A DNA stretch of 64,000 nucleotides, taken from the NCBI GenBank assembly GCA_037976565.1, contig CP137669.1:38404912-38468911 (forward strand), read 5' to 3'. Positions within the stretch are counted from its first letter, which is position 1; every line of letters starts with the position of its first letter. This DNA is from Mesocentrotus franciscanus. Its lineage: Eukaryota; Echinodermata; Echinoidea; Camarodonta; Strongylocentrotidae. The notes under the pieces were generated by a model, which was not told the DNA's origin, did not search any database, and saw only the letters and a program-made list of their open reading frames with translations. A program made the translations under genes and the position numbers. Positions 10,150-23,849 of the stretch are shown here, piece after piece.

Positions 10150-12370
10150 TAAATTGATGCCTGTCAGCTCAGCACGTGACGTATGCATGCAGCGCTAGAG
10201 GTCAATACTGTACGCATGCCATGCCATGCCAGGCATTACTAGTATTGAATAGAGTCTACTAGATTCTAATCTATGCTTTGCTGGATCTGGATCTAGCTCA
10301 GTACTCACAGTAGCTGGAGTGATCAGCTTTAGATCTAGGCCTATCACAGCTACAGACAGTATAAGTGATATAAATAATCTACTACTAGTACTACTACTAC
10401 TACTAGGTCTATTCTATCTAGATGATAGATCTAGTCTTTGATCTTCATGATTTCATCAAATTTCAAAATTCAATTTCAAATGCGATCGGTTTGGATTTTT
10501 TTCATGAATCAAAATCAAAATTTATTAAAGTAAGATCATTTACTATAAAAATTTAGTATAGAACTTTATTACTCACATCCTTGACAAAATGATGATCTTC
10601 AAAGTAGCTCCAGCAGCTAGCAGTCCAGTGCAAAGGAAAGATGTCGTTTTCGTCAGACCGACTATTTTCCCACACATGAGTGAATGTGTGGGACCACTGT
10701 CTGACTCTAGTCTGAGCTAGATCTATGTTACTGTATAACTTGGTGAATTCTGGCCTGGCCTGGTTCGATCCTTTCTCATTTTGTTAAATTCTTGCTCTGG
10801 AAAACTCTCAAAATTCTTCTTTCCTGGTGTTAATCTAACCTTTTCCCCATACTGTGGGTTTGAAAAGAAGACAAATCTGGCGAAATGGCAAAGTAATGAT
10901 TGAAAAGCGCCGTTGAGAGTTGTACAGTACTTGTAATTTTTGCCATGCCGGGATTTTGAAATTGAAATTAAATATTTCGCTCTCTACCACTAGATGGCAG
11001 CAAACACAAATTGAGTTCCAGTTTTTTCTTTCTTTTTTCTTCTTCCATTTTTGGACCCTCCGACCCCTCCGACAGGCCTTTTATTGAAAATCAATCTCTG
11101 AATAACATATTTGAATACATGTACAAATGAATATCATATGATACTTCAGAATAAGATATAAATAACGAATATCAACCATAATAAGCGATTACTGAAACCG
11201 TAGCATATTAATAATAATAATATGATAATAATAATACTATATAGCTAGCTGTACTGATATACAGAACATAGATTTTTTTTTAAACAACAACAACAATGCA
11301 ACATCGATCATGACTGAAAATGATGTGGGAAATTCAATATAATATCATTAAACGATCAAAATCCTCTCAAAATTTATCCATTTGTTATCGAAAGGTGTCA
11401 GTTTTGTTACCAAGTATACTAACTTAATTGCCTCTCATTCGTGTAACTATTCCTGATGTTCTTTATTGTCTGGAAGGACTCGGTATAGACTTTTGTATTT
11501 GAGTTACAGCTTCCTTTCTATAGCTGTCATTCGTTGTGATATAAAACTCTTGGAGAATTAGACAAACAAATTGTTACAATTCCATCTTATTGGATAAGTT
11601 CAAGGTCATTAAAGCAATAGAGTAGTTAACTAATTCTTTTGCTAATTAGATACCTTTTACTTCAAATATTCAAATTAAAGTAGACAAATTAAAAAAAAAT
11701 CTTAATTCTACAATATAATTATATTTATAGGGAGAGTTGAGGTCTGAGGAGGGCCAGTAAATTGTCCGTATCCGATCTTTGAACCTATTGGTATTAACAC
11801 GAAAAGACATAAATCAATATTAATCTTTGGAAATTCTTTTAAATACGACTGAATGTTCTCAAAATTAACAACATATTAACGACGTAATGGTGATTGGGCA
11901 ACCATCGAAACATTATTCCCTAGCTGGCTAAAAATTGGGTTTTGAACAGTTTTAGGTCGAATTGTTTTGAAGGGGCCGTCTCTAAAAGAGTGTAGTTTAT
12001 CATGTTTTCTTTATTGTCATATTTTGCGAACTTTCTGACCCTCCAAGAACTCAACCTTTCATTTAATGCTGTCAAGAAGTCAAAGAAATACAGTGACACA
12101 CGATCGTAATATCGAGTGCTAGCTCAAATGCCTATTATGAAGATGATTATATCAAAGATGCAGATCGGAAATAAACATGCAATAAATGACTGACCACCCC
12201 TCCCCGCAAAAAACCCATCAAGACTATGTAGAAGTATTAAAGAAACTGAAAGAAATTACACAATATGAAAATTGTTAAAGAAAAGAGAACAAAAATATAA
12301 ATATTAAAAATGCCAGAAATATAGCCATGAATTGAATATCTCAAAAACGACAATTGTTTTGCAGGATAGA
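10150..12370. other. Low-repeat interval, no gene recognised
   Basis: About 2.2 kb without recognisable coding sequence. It holds a (CTA)n microsatellite at about 10381-10406 and a small hairpin at about 10667-10692 (stem TCCCACACA). At 11200-11235 there is an (AATAAT)n-like run. The Poly-A/T and ATA-rich remainder shows no splice-flanked frame I could support. Confidence 0.5.
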
Positions 12371-12534
12371 GGTTGAGTAGGAGGCCGGGCGCGGACCACA
12401 GGGGGGGGGGGCGATTGGCCTGGTCCCCCACCCCTGGCCCCAAAAACAGGTAAAAAAAGAGATGGTAACATTAATTTTACCTTTTTAAATAAAAATGAAA
12501 ATTGGCCGCTCCCTGGCATTCTTCGGACATTCTT

Positions 12535-13390
12535 CACCCCACCAATTCCGCAGGATTTTCTCAGCCCCAGCTTTGTTTTTATTGACTTATACGAATGAAA
12601 CGACTAAAACACGCAACATTTCTTAGTGAAATAAACTAACCTGGATATATAGCCTCCTACAGGGGCCAGGGGCGGATCCGGCCGGCGGCAAGGGAGGGGG
12701 CCGAAAAAGGGGCCCACTTCGTGCGAAAATTTGAAAACCGTGCCGCCGATTTTCCGCTCAGTGGGGTTGAAAATGAAAAATCGTGCTGGTCGATTTTTCG
12801 CTCAGTGGGGGGGATGAGCACAATTTTTTTGTTTGCCTCCGAAAATTTTTTTTTTTTAACATCCCCTTGAGCGCAAGGAGGGGGCCCATCTTCTTTTTTT
12901 ACAAAAGGGTGTTTTTACTTGTTTTTTCTAGGGAGGCCCCTGGATCCGCCACTGACAGGGGCTGATCCAGGCGGCCGCAAAAGGGGGGGGGGCCAAATCT
13001 TGAGAAAATATTTAGCGGCGAATTAGCCAGCCGCCTGCAAAGGGAGGGGGTCCTTATCTTGAAAAAATATATAGCGGCGAATTAGCCAGCCGGCTAATAA
13101 GCAGGGGAGATGTTGAGAAGAAAAAGTAGTGCCCTCTCCCCTCCCCCTGTTGAGCCCAAAAGATTTTAAAAGTGCTCCTTCCTCCCTACCCTGATTCGCC
13201 GCTAAATATTTTCTCAAGATTTGGCCCCCCCCCCTTTACTGGATCCGCCCCTGTAGAAGTCTATATATCCGGGTTACGAAAAATCGATTATTTCACTGAG
13301 AAATGTTGCATGTTAATTTTAGTCGTTTCATACGTAAAAGTTAATAAAAACAAAGCTTGGGGGCAGGGAAAATACTGCCGATTCGGGAGG
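12535..13390. repeat. Long foldback element with GGATCC-type centre, interrupted in its left arm
   Basis: Outer arms 12535-12660 and 13254-13390 are reverse complements (GCTTTGTTTTTATTGACTTA against TAAAAGTTAATAAAAACAAAGC in short segments). Inside, 12956-13030 pairs with 13175-13253 (CAGGGGCTGATCCAGG against CTGGATCCGCCCCTG, with TATTTAGCGGCGAAT in both). The left arm holds an extra 288-base insert at 12667-12954. Confidence 0.8.
12667..12954 (+). mobile_element. hAT-like MITE of the GGATCCGCC family
   Basis: Begins CAGGGGCGGATCC and ends GGATCCGCCACTG. It is flanked by a perfect 8-base duplication, ACAGGGGC, at 12659-12666 and 12955-12962. The duplicated bases are the first bases of the foldback element's own terminus, so this MITE jumped into the end of a relative. 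Related copy in reverse orientation at 51998-52242. Non-coding. Confidence 0.88.
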
Positions 13391-14329
13391 GGGTGAAGAT
13401 ATCAAAGTGTACACTACGTCAATGGACAAAAAAAATTGTTTATTCGTTTTCACCTTCGTACGTATGTTTGGTGGGAACCGCTATTAATGTTATGTTTTTA
13501 TTATTGACTTTATTACTTTAATTATCATTTGTTTAAATGGTTAAATGATAGTAGGCCTATGTTTAAACATATTTGAAACTAAATTTTATGACTTCTGTAC
13601 AATGTTTAAGTGTAAGTATTACAATATTTTAAAAATATCTTTAAAATGTTCTTTTATATCGTTTGTATAGCATTAAAAGATGTGGGAAAATGTTTCCTTG
13701 CGATATAAAGAAAACATAAAATGTGGAATGTTTATAAGATCTTTTTAAACATTTTGAAAACGTTCAAAAAATGTTATTTTAATTGTTTTTATAAAAACGT
13801 ATTTAAAACGTATTCTTGTGACATTTGTTACACGTTTTAAATGTAAAGACTACAATATTTTAACAACATTTTTTAAATGTTTTTTTTTAATATCATATAT
13901 ATAACATTTAAAAGATGTTGGAAAAACGTTTCTTTTCTTCTTTGAAAACATTATAATGATATTACGAAAACATTAGATCTGAAATGTTTGTGAGATCTTT
14001 TTAAACATTTTGAAAAACGTTCAAAAAATGTTATTTTAATTGTTTTGATAAAAACGTATTTAAAATGTGTTCTTGTGACATTTGTAAAACGTTTCAATGT
14101 AAAGATTACAATATTTTAACAACATTCTTAAAATGTTCTGTTTATATCATATCAATAACATTTAAAAGATGTTTGAAAAACGTTTCTTTTCTTCTTTGAA
14201 ACATTATTACGATATCACGAAAACATTACATCTGGAACATTTGTGAGATCTTTTTTAAACATTTTGAAAAACGTTCAAAAATGTTTTTAAATTGTTTTGA
14301 TAAAATTGTTTCTGAAATGTTTTTTTTAT

Positions 14330-15100
14330 GACTATTGTACAACGTCAAAATGTAAAGATTACAATATTTAAACAACATTCTTAAAATGTTATGTTTATAT
14401 CATATCAATAACATTCAAAAGATGTTGGATAAACGTTTCTTTTCTTCTTTGAAACATTTTTACGATATTACGAAAACATTTCATCTGGAATGTTTATATG
14501 ATCTTTTTAAAACATTTTGAAAAACGTTCAAAAAATGTTTTTAAATTGTTTTGATAAAATTGTTTCTGAAATGTTTTTTTTATGACTATTGTACAACGTC
14601 AAAATGTAAAGATTACAATATTTAAACAACATTCTTAAAATGTTATGTTTATATCATATCAATAACATTCAAAAGATGTTGGATAAACGTTTCTTTTCTT
14701 CTTTGAAACATTTTTACGATATTACGAAAACATTTCATCTGGAATGTTTATATGATCTTTTTAAAACATTTTGAAAAACGTTCAAAAAATGTTTTTTAAA
14801 TTGTTTTGATAAAATTGTTTCTGAAATGTTTTTTTATGACTTTTGTACAACGTCGAAATGTAAAGATTACAATATTTTAACAACATTCTTAAAATGTTAT
14901 GTTTATATCATATCAATAACATTCAAAAGATGTTGGATAAACGTTTCTTTTCTTCTTTGAAACATTTTTACGATATTACGAAAACATTTCATCTGGAATG
15001 TTTATATGATCTTTTTAAAACATTTTGAAAAACGTTCAAAAAATGTTTTTAAATTGTTTTGATAAAATTGTTTCTGAAATGTTTTTTTGACTTTTGTACA
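14330..15100. repeat. Recently amplified block of three near-identical satellite monomers
   Basis: Three consecutive monomers share private variants: GACTATTGTACAACGTC (GACTTTTGTACAACGTC in the third), AACATTCAAAAGATGTTGGA, CATTTCATCTGGAATG and GTTTATATGATC. They differ from one another by only a few bases, unlike most neighbours. A monomer with several of the same variants recurs at about 17400-17570. Confidence 0.8.
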
Positions 15101-18100
15101 ACGTCGAAATGTAAAGATTACAATATTTTAACAACATTCTTAAAATATTATGTTTATATCATATTAAAAACATTTAAAAGATGTTGGAAAAACGTTTCTT
15201 TTCTTCTTTGAAACATTATTACGATATTACGAAAACATTACATCTGGAATGTTTGTAAGATCTTTTAAAACATTTTGAAAAACGTTCAAAAATGTTGTTT
15301 TAATTGTTTTGATAAAAACGTATTTAAAATGTGTTCTTGTGACATTTGTAAAACGTTTTAATGTAAAGATTACAATATTTTAACAACATTCTTAAAATGT
15401 TAAGTTTATATCATATTAATAACATTTAAAAGATGTTGGAAAAACGTTTATTTCCTGCTTTGAAAACATTATTATGATATTAAGAAAACATTACATCTGG
15501 AATGTTTGTGAAATATTTTAAACATTTTGAAAAACGTTCAAAAATGTTATTTTAATTGTTTTGATAAAAACGTATTTAAAATGTATTCTTGTGACATTTG
15601 TAACACGTTTTAATGTAAAGACTACAATATTTAAACAACATTTTTAAAATGTTTTTTTTTTATTTCATATCTATTACATTTAAAAGATGTTGGAAAAACG
15701 TTTCTTTTCTTCTTTGAAAACATTATTATGATATTACGAAAACATTACATCTGGAATGTTTGTGAGATCTTTTAAACATTTTGAAAAACGTTCAAAAATG
15801 TTTTTTAAATGTTTTAATAAAAACGTATTTAAAATGTATTTTTGTGACGTTTGTACAACGTCTAAATGTAAAGGTTACAATATTTTAACAACATTTTTAA
15901 AATGTTCTGTTTATATCATATCAATAACATTTAAAAGATGTTTGAAAAACGTTACTTTTCTTCTTTGAAACATTATAACGATATTACGAAAACATTACAT
16001 CTGGAATGTTTGTAAGATCTTTTTAAACATTTTGAAAAACGTTAAAAATGTTATTTTAATTGTTTTGATAAAAACGTATTTAAAACGTATTCTTGTGACA
16101 TTTGTAAAACGTTTCAATGTAAAGACTACAATATTTTAACAACATTTTTAAAATGTTTTTTTTATATCATATCTATATAACATTTAAAAGATGTTGGAAA
16201 AACGTTTCTTTCTTCTTTGAAAACATTATTATGATATTACGAAAACATTACATCTGGAATGTTTGTAAGATATTTTAAAACATTTTAAAAAACGTTCAAA
16301 AATGTTATTTTAATTGTTTTGATAAAAACGTATTTAAAATGTATTCTTGTGACATTTGTAAAACGTTTCAATGTAAAGACTACAATATTTTAACAACATT
16401 TTAAAATGTTCTGTTTATATCATATATATAACATTTAAAAGATGTTGGAAAAACGTTTCTTTTCTTCTTTGAAAACATTATTATGATATTACGAAAACAT
16501 TACATCTGGAATGTTTGTGAGATCTTTTTAAACATTTAGAAAAACGTTCAAAAATGTTATTTTAATCGTTTTGATAAAAACGTATTTAAAACGTTTTCTT
16601 GTGTCATTTGTAAAATGTTTCAATGTAAAGATTACAATATTTAAACAACATTTTTAAAATGTTCTGTTTATATCATATTAATAACATTTAAAAGATGTTG
16701 GAAAAACGTTTCTTTTCCTTTGAAACATTTGTACGATATTACGAAAACATTACATCTGGAATGTTTGTGAGATCTTTTTAAAACATTTTGAAAAACGTTC
16801 AAAAATGTTATTTTAATCGTTTTGATAAAAACGTATTTAAAATGTGTTCTTGTGACATTTGTAAAACGTTTTAATGTAAAGATTACAATATTTTAACAAC
16901 ATTCTTAAAATTTTAAGTTTATATCATATTAAAAACATTTAAAAGATGTTGGAAAAACGTTTATTTCCTTCTTTGAAAACATTATTATGATATTACGAAA
17001 ACATTACATCTGGAATGTTTGTAAGATCTTTTTAAAACATTTTGAAAAACGTTCAAAAATGTTATTTTAATTGTTTTGATAAAAACGTATTTAGAATGTG
17101 TTCTTGTGACATTTGTAAAACGTTTCAATGTAAAGATTACAATATTTTAACAACATTCTTAAAATGTTATGTTTATATCATATCAATAACATTTAAAAGA
17201 TGTTGGATAAACGTTTCTTTTGTTCTTTGAAACATTATTACGATATAACGAAAACATTACATTTGAAATGCTTGTGAGATCTTTTTGAACATTTAGAAAA
17301 ACGTTCAAAAATGTTATTTTAATCTTTTTGATAAAAACGTATTTAAAATGGGTTCCTGTGACATTTGTAAAACGTTTCAATGTAAAGATTACAATATTTT
17401 AACAACATTCTTAAAATGTTATGTTTATATCATATCAATAACATTCAAAAGATGTTGGATAAACGTTTCTTTTCTTCTTTGAAACATTTTTACGATATTA
17501 CGAAAACATTTCATCTGGAATGTTTATATGATCTTTTTAAAACATTTTGAAAAACGTTCAAAAATGTTTTTTAATTGTTTTGATAAAAATGTATTTAAAA
17601 TGTATTCTTGTGACATTTGTAAAACGTTTCAATGTTAAGAATACAATATTTTAACAACATTTTTAAAATATTATGTTTATATCATATTAAAAACATTTAA
17701 AAGATGTTGGAAAAACGTTTCTTTTCTTCTTTGAAACATTATTACGATATTAAGAAAACATTACATCTGGAATGTTTGTAAGATCTTTTAAAACATTTTG
17801 AAAAACGTTCAAAAATGTTGTTTTAATCGTTTTGATAAAAACGTATTTAAAATGTGTTCTTGTGACATTTGTAAAACGTTTTAATGTAAAGATTACAATA
17901 TTTTAACAACATTCTTAAAATGTTAAGTTTATATCATATTAATAACATTTAAAAGATGTTGGAAAACGTTTATTTCCTGCTTTGAAAACATTATTATGAT
18001 ATTAAGAAAACATTACATCTGGAATGTTTGTGAAATATTTTTAAACATTTTGAAAAACGTTCAAAAATGTTATTTTAATTGTTTTGATAAAAACGTATTT

Positions 18101-19384
18101 AAAATGTATTCTTGTGACATTTGTAACACGTTTGAATGTAAAGACTACAATATTTAAACGACATTTTAAAATTTTTTTTTTTTATTTTATCATATCTATT
18201 ACATTTAAAAGATGTTGGAAAAACGTTTCTTTTCTTCTTTGAAAACATTATTATGATATTACGAAAACATTACATCAGGAATGTTTGTGAGATCTTTTTT
18301 GAACATTTTGAAAAACGTTCAAAAAATGTTTTTTTAAATGTTTTAATAAAAACGTATTTAAAAGGTATTTTTGTGACGTTTGTACAACGTCTAAATGTAA
18401 GGGTTACAATATTTTAACAACATTTTTAAAATGTTCTGTTTATATCATATCAATAACATTTAAAAGATGTTTGAAAAACGTTACTTTTCTTCTTTGAAAC
18501 ATTATAACGATATTACGAAAACATTACATCTGGAATGTTTGTAAGATCTTTTTAAACATTTTGAAAAACGTTAAAAATGTTATTTTAATTGTTTTGATAA
18601 AAACGTATTTAAAACGTATTCTTGTGGCATTTGTAAAACGTTTCATTGTAAAGATTACAATATTTAAACAACATTCTTGAAATGTTATGTTTATATTATA
18701 TCAATAACATTTAAAAGATGTTTGAAAAACGTTTCTTTTCTTCTTTGAAACATTTTTACGATATTACGAAAACATTACATCTGGAATGTTTGTAAGATCT
18801 TTTTAAAACATTTTGAAAAACGTTCAAAATTTTTATTTTAATTGTTTTGATAAAAAACGTATTTAAAATGTATTCTTATGACTATTGTACAACGTCAAAA
18901 TGTAAAGACTACAATATTTTAACAACATTTTTAAAATGTTTTTTTTTTTTTTATATCATATCAATAACATTTAAAAGATGTTGGATAAACGTTTCTTTTC
19001 TTCTTTGAAACATTATTACGATATAACGAAAACATTACATCTGGAATGTTTGTGAGATATTTTTAAAACATTTTGAAAAATGTTCAAAAAATGTTATTTT
19101 AATTGTTTTGATAAAAACGTATTTAAAACGTATTCTTGTGACATTTGTAAAACGTTTTAATGTAAAGATTACAATATTTTAACAACATTCTTAAAATGTT
19201 AAGTTTATATCATATTAATAACATTTAAAAGATGTTGGAAAAACGTTTATTTACTTCTTTGAAAACATTATTATGATATTAAGAAAACATACATCTGGAA
19301 TGTTTGTGAGATATTTTAAAACATTTTGAAAAACGTTCAAAAATGATATTTTAAATGTTTTAATAAAAACGTATTTAAAATGTA

Positions 19385-21450
19385 TTTTTGTGACGTTTGT
19401 ACAACGTCTAAATGTAAGGGTTACAATATCTTAACAACATTTTTAAAATGTTCTGTTTATATCATATTAATAACATTTAAAAGATGTTGAAAAACGTTTC
19501 TTTTATTCTTTGAAACATTTTTACGATATTACGAAAACATTACATCTGGAATGTTTGTAAGATCTTTTAAAACAATTTGAAAAACGTTCAAAAATGTTAT
19601 TTTAATTGTTTTGATAAAAATGTATTTAAAATGTATTCTTGTGACATTTGTAAAACGTTTCAATGTTAAGAATACAATATTTTAACAACATTTTTAAAAT
19701 GTTTTTTAATATCATATCTATAACATTTAAAACATGTAAGAAAAACATTTCTTTCCTTTTTGAAAACATTATTATGATATAACGAAAACATTACATGTGA
19801 AATGTTTGTAAGATCTTTTTTAAACATTTAGAAAAACATTCAAAAAATGTTATTTTAATTGTTTTGATAAAAACGTATTTAAAATGTATTCTTGTGACAT
19901 TTGTAAAACGTTTCAATGTAAAGACTACAATATTTTAACAGCATTTTAAAAATGTTTTTTAAATATCATATTTATAACATTTAAAACATGTTAGAAAAAC
20001 ATTTCTTTCCTTTTTGAAAACATTATTATGATATTACGAAAACATTACATGTGAAATGTTTGTAAGATCTTTTTTAAACATTTAGAAAAACATTCAAAAA
20101 ATGTTTTTTTAATGTTTTAATAAAAACGTATTTAAAATGTATTTTTGTGACGTTTGTACAACGTCTAAATGTAAGGGTTACAATATTTTAACAACATTTT
20201 TAAAATGTTCTGTTTATATCATATTAATAACATTTAAAAGATGTTTGAAAAACGTTTCTTTTATTCTTTGAAACATTTTTACGATATTACGAATACATTA
20301 CATCTGGAATGTTTGTAAGATCTTTTAAAACATTTTGAAAAACGTTCAAAAAATGTTATTTTAATTGTTTTGATAAAAATGTATTTAAAATGTATTCTTG
20401 TGACATTTGTAAAACGTTTCAATGTTAAGAATACAATATTTTACAACATTTTTAAAATGTTTTTTTAATATCATATCTATAACATTTAAAACATGTAAGA
20501 AAAACATTTCTTTCCTTTTTGAAAACATTATTATGATATTACGAAAACATTACATGTGAAATGTTTGTAAGATCTTTTAAACATTTAGAAAACATTCAAA
20601 AATGTTATTTTAATTGTTTTGATAAAAACGTATTTAAAATGTATTCTTGTGACATTTGTAAAACGTTTCAATGTAAAGACTACAATATTTTAACAGCATT
20701 TTAAAAATGTTTTTTTTAATATCATATTTATAACATTTAAAACATGTTAGAAAAACATTTCTTTCCTTTTTGAAAACATTATTATGATATTACGAAAACA
20801 TTACATGTGAAATGTTTGTAAGATCTTTTCAAACATTTAGAAAAACATTCAAAAATGTTTTTTAAATGTTTTAATAAAAACGTATTTAAAATGTATTTTT
20901 GTGACGTTTGTACAACGTCTAAATGTAAGGGTTACAATATTTTAACAACATTTTTAAAATGTTCTGTTTATATCATATTAATAACATTTAAAAGATGTTT
21001 GAAAAACGTTTCTTTTATTCTTTGAAACATTTTTACGATTTTACGAAAACATTACATCTGGAATGTTTGTAAGATCTTTTTAAAACATTTTGAAAAACGT
21101 TAAAAAATGTTATTTTAATTGTTTTGATAAAAATGTATTTAAAATGTATTCTTGTGACATTTGTAAAACGTTTCAATGTTAAGAATACAATATTTTAACA
21201 ACATTTTTAAAATGTTTTTTTTAATATCATATCTATAACATTTTAAACATGTAAGAAAAACATTTCTTTCCTTTTTGAAAACATTATTATGATATTACGA
21301 AAACATTACATGTGAAATGTTTGTAAGATCTTTTTTAAACATTTAGAAAAACATTCAAAAAATGTTTTTTTAAATGTTTTAATAAAAACGTATTTAAAAT
21401 GTATTTTTGTGACGTTTGTACAACGTCGAAATGTAAGGGTTACAATATTT
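19385..21450. repeat. Higher-order repeat of three satellite monomer types (~757 bases)
   Basis: Monomer types alternate in order. Type A carries GACGTTTGTACAACGTCT and GTAAGGGTTACAATAT. Type B carries AACATGTAAGAAAAACATTT and ACATGTGAAATG. Type C carries AACAGCATTTTAAAAATG and AACATGTTAGAAAAAC. The type A marker lies near 19400, 20155, 20910 and 21415, so two full A-B-C sets are followed by a shorter A-B step. Confidence 0.75.
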
Positions 21451-22854
21451 TAACAACATTTTTAAAATGTTCTTTTTATATCATATCAATAACATTTAAA
21501 AGATGTTGGGAAAACGTTTCTTTGCTTCCTTCAAAACATTCTTATGATATTATAAAAACATAAAATGTCGGCCGTTTGTAAGATATTTTTAAACATTTTA
21601 CAATAATGTTTAAAAGATGTTTTTAAAACATTACCCGAAAATCATCGGACATGGTACATTACTAAAATGTTTTTATAATGTTAAACATAATATCAATAAT
21701 GTTTTATAAATGTTATAATGACAGTTTTAAAAAATGTTGTTTTCAAGACATTTGTAAGACCTTTTGAAAATGTTATGATAACGTTATGTGTTAGCTGGGT
21801 TTCTGCTGGGGATCCTTTCTGCTCAGTCGTCTTACAAAGGGGCCAATGATTCAATGCCTGGCTACTGTTTTGTGGATTTGCGCCCTCTCAGTTATCTACA
21901 CAATAAATATTGTTTGTAAAATATAACAGTAAAAAGAAATTCAGATTCTTCTTCTTCTTCTTCTGATTAAGTCTGCCTCCTTCAATTGATTGAAGCTTCT
22001 TGCAAACTATGTGTGTGAACCGCAATTTGCGTCCATTCGAGTGCTTTTTACATTATAATACAGTTTATTTACAAAATATTTACAAGCTCATGTATAGGAT
22101 GGAGGGACTCGCCACTGTCACCATTAACCGTCTGCAGTCGACCACGGAAGGCTCCAACAGATGGCGCTGCAACGATTTCTCCTTACTGTTCTCGGAAAGA
22201 ATGAATGCCGATGCGATTCAGTTCTTGAGCATGGCATCTGATATGAATGTAGTTGGGTGGCTCTCGTCGACTGGATGACTTGTGTGATATAGTCCTGAGC
22301 CGGAAGATGAGCGAGATTGTTGTGTATATTATACATCATAGTTAATCTGTCATTTTCTCTGCGCTCTTGTAGAGTGGTCCAATCTAGTTCTTTCAGCATA
22401 CTGCTGACACTTGATGTATTATGGTAACGATTCAGAGTGAATCTCGCAGCTCTTCTTTGCACCATTTCAACTTTGTGCACTGGCGTACTGGTGGGGGGCT
22501 TGACTAATTTTCAATTCCATACAAGTGATTTATAAATGTTCGTGATATCACATGATTTTCAACAAAATGCGCGTTTCTCCATTTCTGTTGCAAACTGACA
22601 CATTCCCAAATAGCCAGGAAGATCATATGTTTTTATAGTCACTAATGGGCCTTAGTGGCCACTAACAGTAACACTAGTAGATAACCGTATATCCAGTTTA
22701 GCGAAAAGTCTGGATACCCGTATGATTGTCCGGCCTAGAGGAGAGCTTAGAGAAGATCGCGGCAACTCTATAGGCGGTACGCGGGGGAATGCGCAGTCGC
22801 CTGCGCCCAGTGGCGAGGAGGGTCATTTCCAGGCGTGATCCAGGGGGCGAGGCT

Positions 22855-23470
22855 TCCCCGCAAAGAAAAAGAAAGAAAAGGAGAGAGAGAGAGAAGGAAA
22901 AGAAGGGAAAGGGAAAGAGGAGAGAAAGGGAAAGAAAGAAGAGGAAGAAGAAAAGAAGATGGGGGAAGAAGGAGATCGGGGGCGAAAGGGCCTTGCCTCC
23001 CAGGCTGTTCCCCCCATCAAAAAAAATAAGAGAGAAGGAAGGAAAGGGAAAGAAAAAAGGAAAAGAGGAGATAAAGGGAAGGAAAAAAAGAGGAAGAAGA
23101 AAAGAAAAGAAGGGGCGGATATCAGTTGCAATTTTCCCGCCAACAAGTTGTGGATCGGGGGCCAAAGGCCCTTGCCTCTCCCCCCCCCCGCCAAAAAAGA
23201 GAGAAAGGAAAGGGAAAGAGGATAGCTAAAAGGTAACACAAAAGAGGAAGAAGAAAAGAAAAGGGTGAAAAGAAGGGAGATCAGTTGCGATTAATCCCGC
23301 CAACAACATGTGGATCGGGGCCGAAAGGCCCTTGCCTCCCCCCTAGCAAACCTAAAAGAGAGAGAAGGAAGGTAAAGGAAAGGGAAGGGGGAGGGAAAGG
23401 TAAGGAAAGAAAGAGAGAAAGAAGATAGGTAAGGGAGATCAGTTGCGATTTTTCCCGCCGAGGTGTAGAT
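22855..23470 (+). repeat. Purine-rich ~160-180-base tandem repeat
   Basis: GATCGGGGGC followed by AAAGGCCCTTGCCTCCC recurs at about 22975, 23153 and 23311, with a terminal partial at 23469. Each is followed by a long AG-only stretch (AAGGAAAGGGAAAGAGG and similar). The charged Arg/Lys/Glu-rich and Phe/Ser/Leu-rich frames on the two strands are composition artefacts. Confidence 0.8.
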
Positions 23471-23849
23471 CGGGGGCACTGGCGTACTGATGGGGAGCCA
23501 ATTAGTGTCCTGCCAGTGTCACAATAAAATTCAAACGTTCATTTCTAATTCGATACTGGTGATTTACAAATGTTGCTGAAATGACATAATTTTCCGAGAT
23601 TTTTCACTTTTTAGTAAATTATACTTTTTATGCGTTTGTTGGAAAATTACAAATTCTTAATTTACAGCCAGGCAAGAAATATGCTTACTTAGAGGCCTAC
23701 ATGGCAGGGCCCTCAGAACGACGGGGCTCCGGGGCCTCGAGCTCCGCCCCCCCCTTTTTGGAAAAAGTATACTAAAGAGAAATAGAAAGAAAGAAAGAAT
23801 AGTGACCTGCCAGTGTCACAAAATAATGAGGTATCAAAATATGCTCATC

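Larger units (their letters stand above)
13560..21790. repeat. Satellite array, about 31 monomers of ~254 bases
   Basis: The anchor ending in GAAAAACGTTC recurs at 13761, 14018, 14272, 14526, 14779 and 15033, intervals of 253-257 bases, and the pattern persists to about 21340. Each monomer is very AT-rich and itself built from variants of AACATTTT and AACGTTT. Shared blocks include TTTTGATAAAAACGTATTTA, GACATTTGTAAAACGTTT, TTACAATATTTTAACAACAT, TAACATTTAAAAGATGTTGG and GAAAACATTACATCTGGAAT. The ends are degraded; the right end passes into GTTATGTGTTAGCTGGGTTT. Open frames inside are chance products. Confidence 0.95.

Noticed and set aside
14000..21500. CRISPR-like array
   Set aside because: Repeats are ~254 bases and directly abutting, without unique spacers; the setting is eukaryotic.
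22698..23239. Overlapping 138-155-residue frames on both strands
   Set aside because: They lie in a purine-rich tandem repeat; the products are Lys/Arg/Glu or Phe/Ser/Leu strings with no domain.
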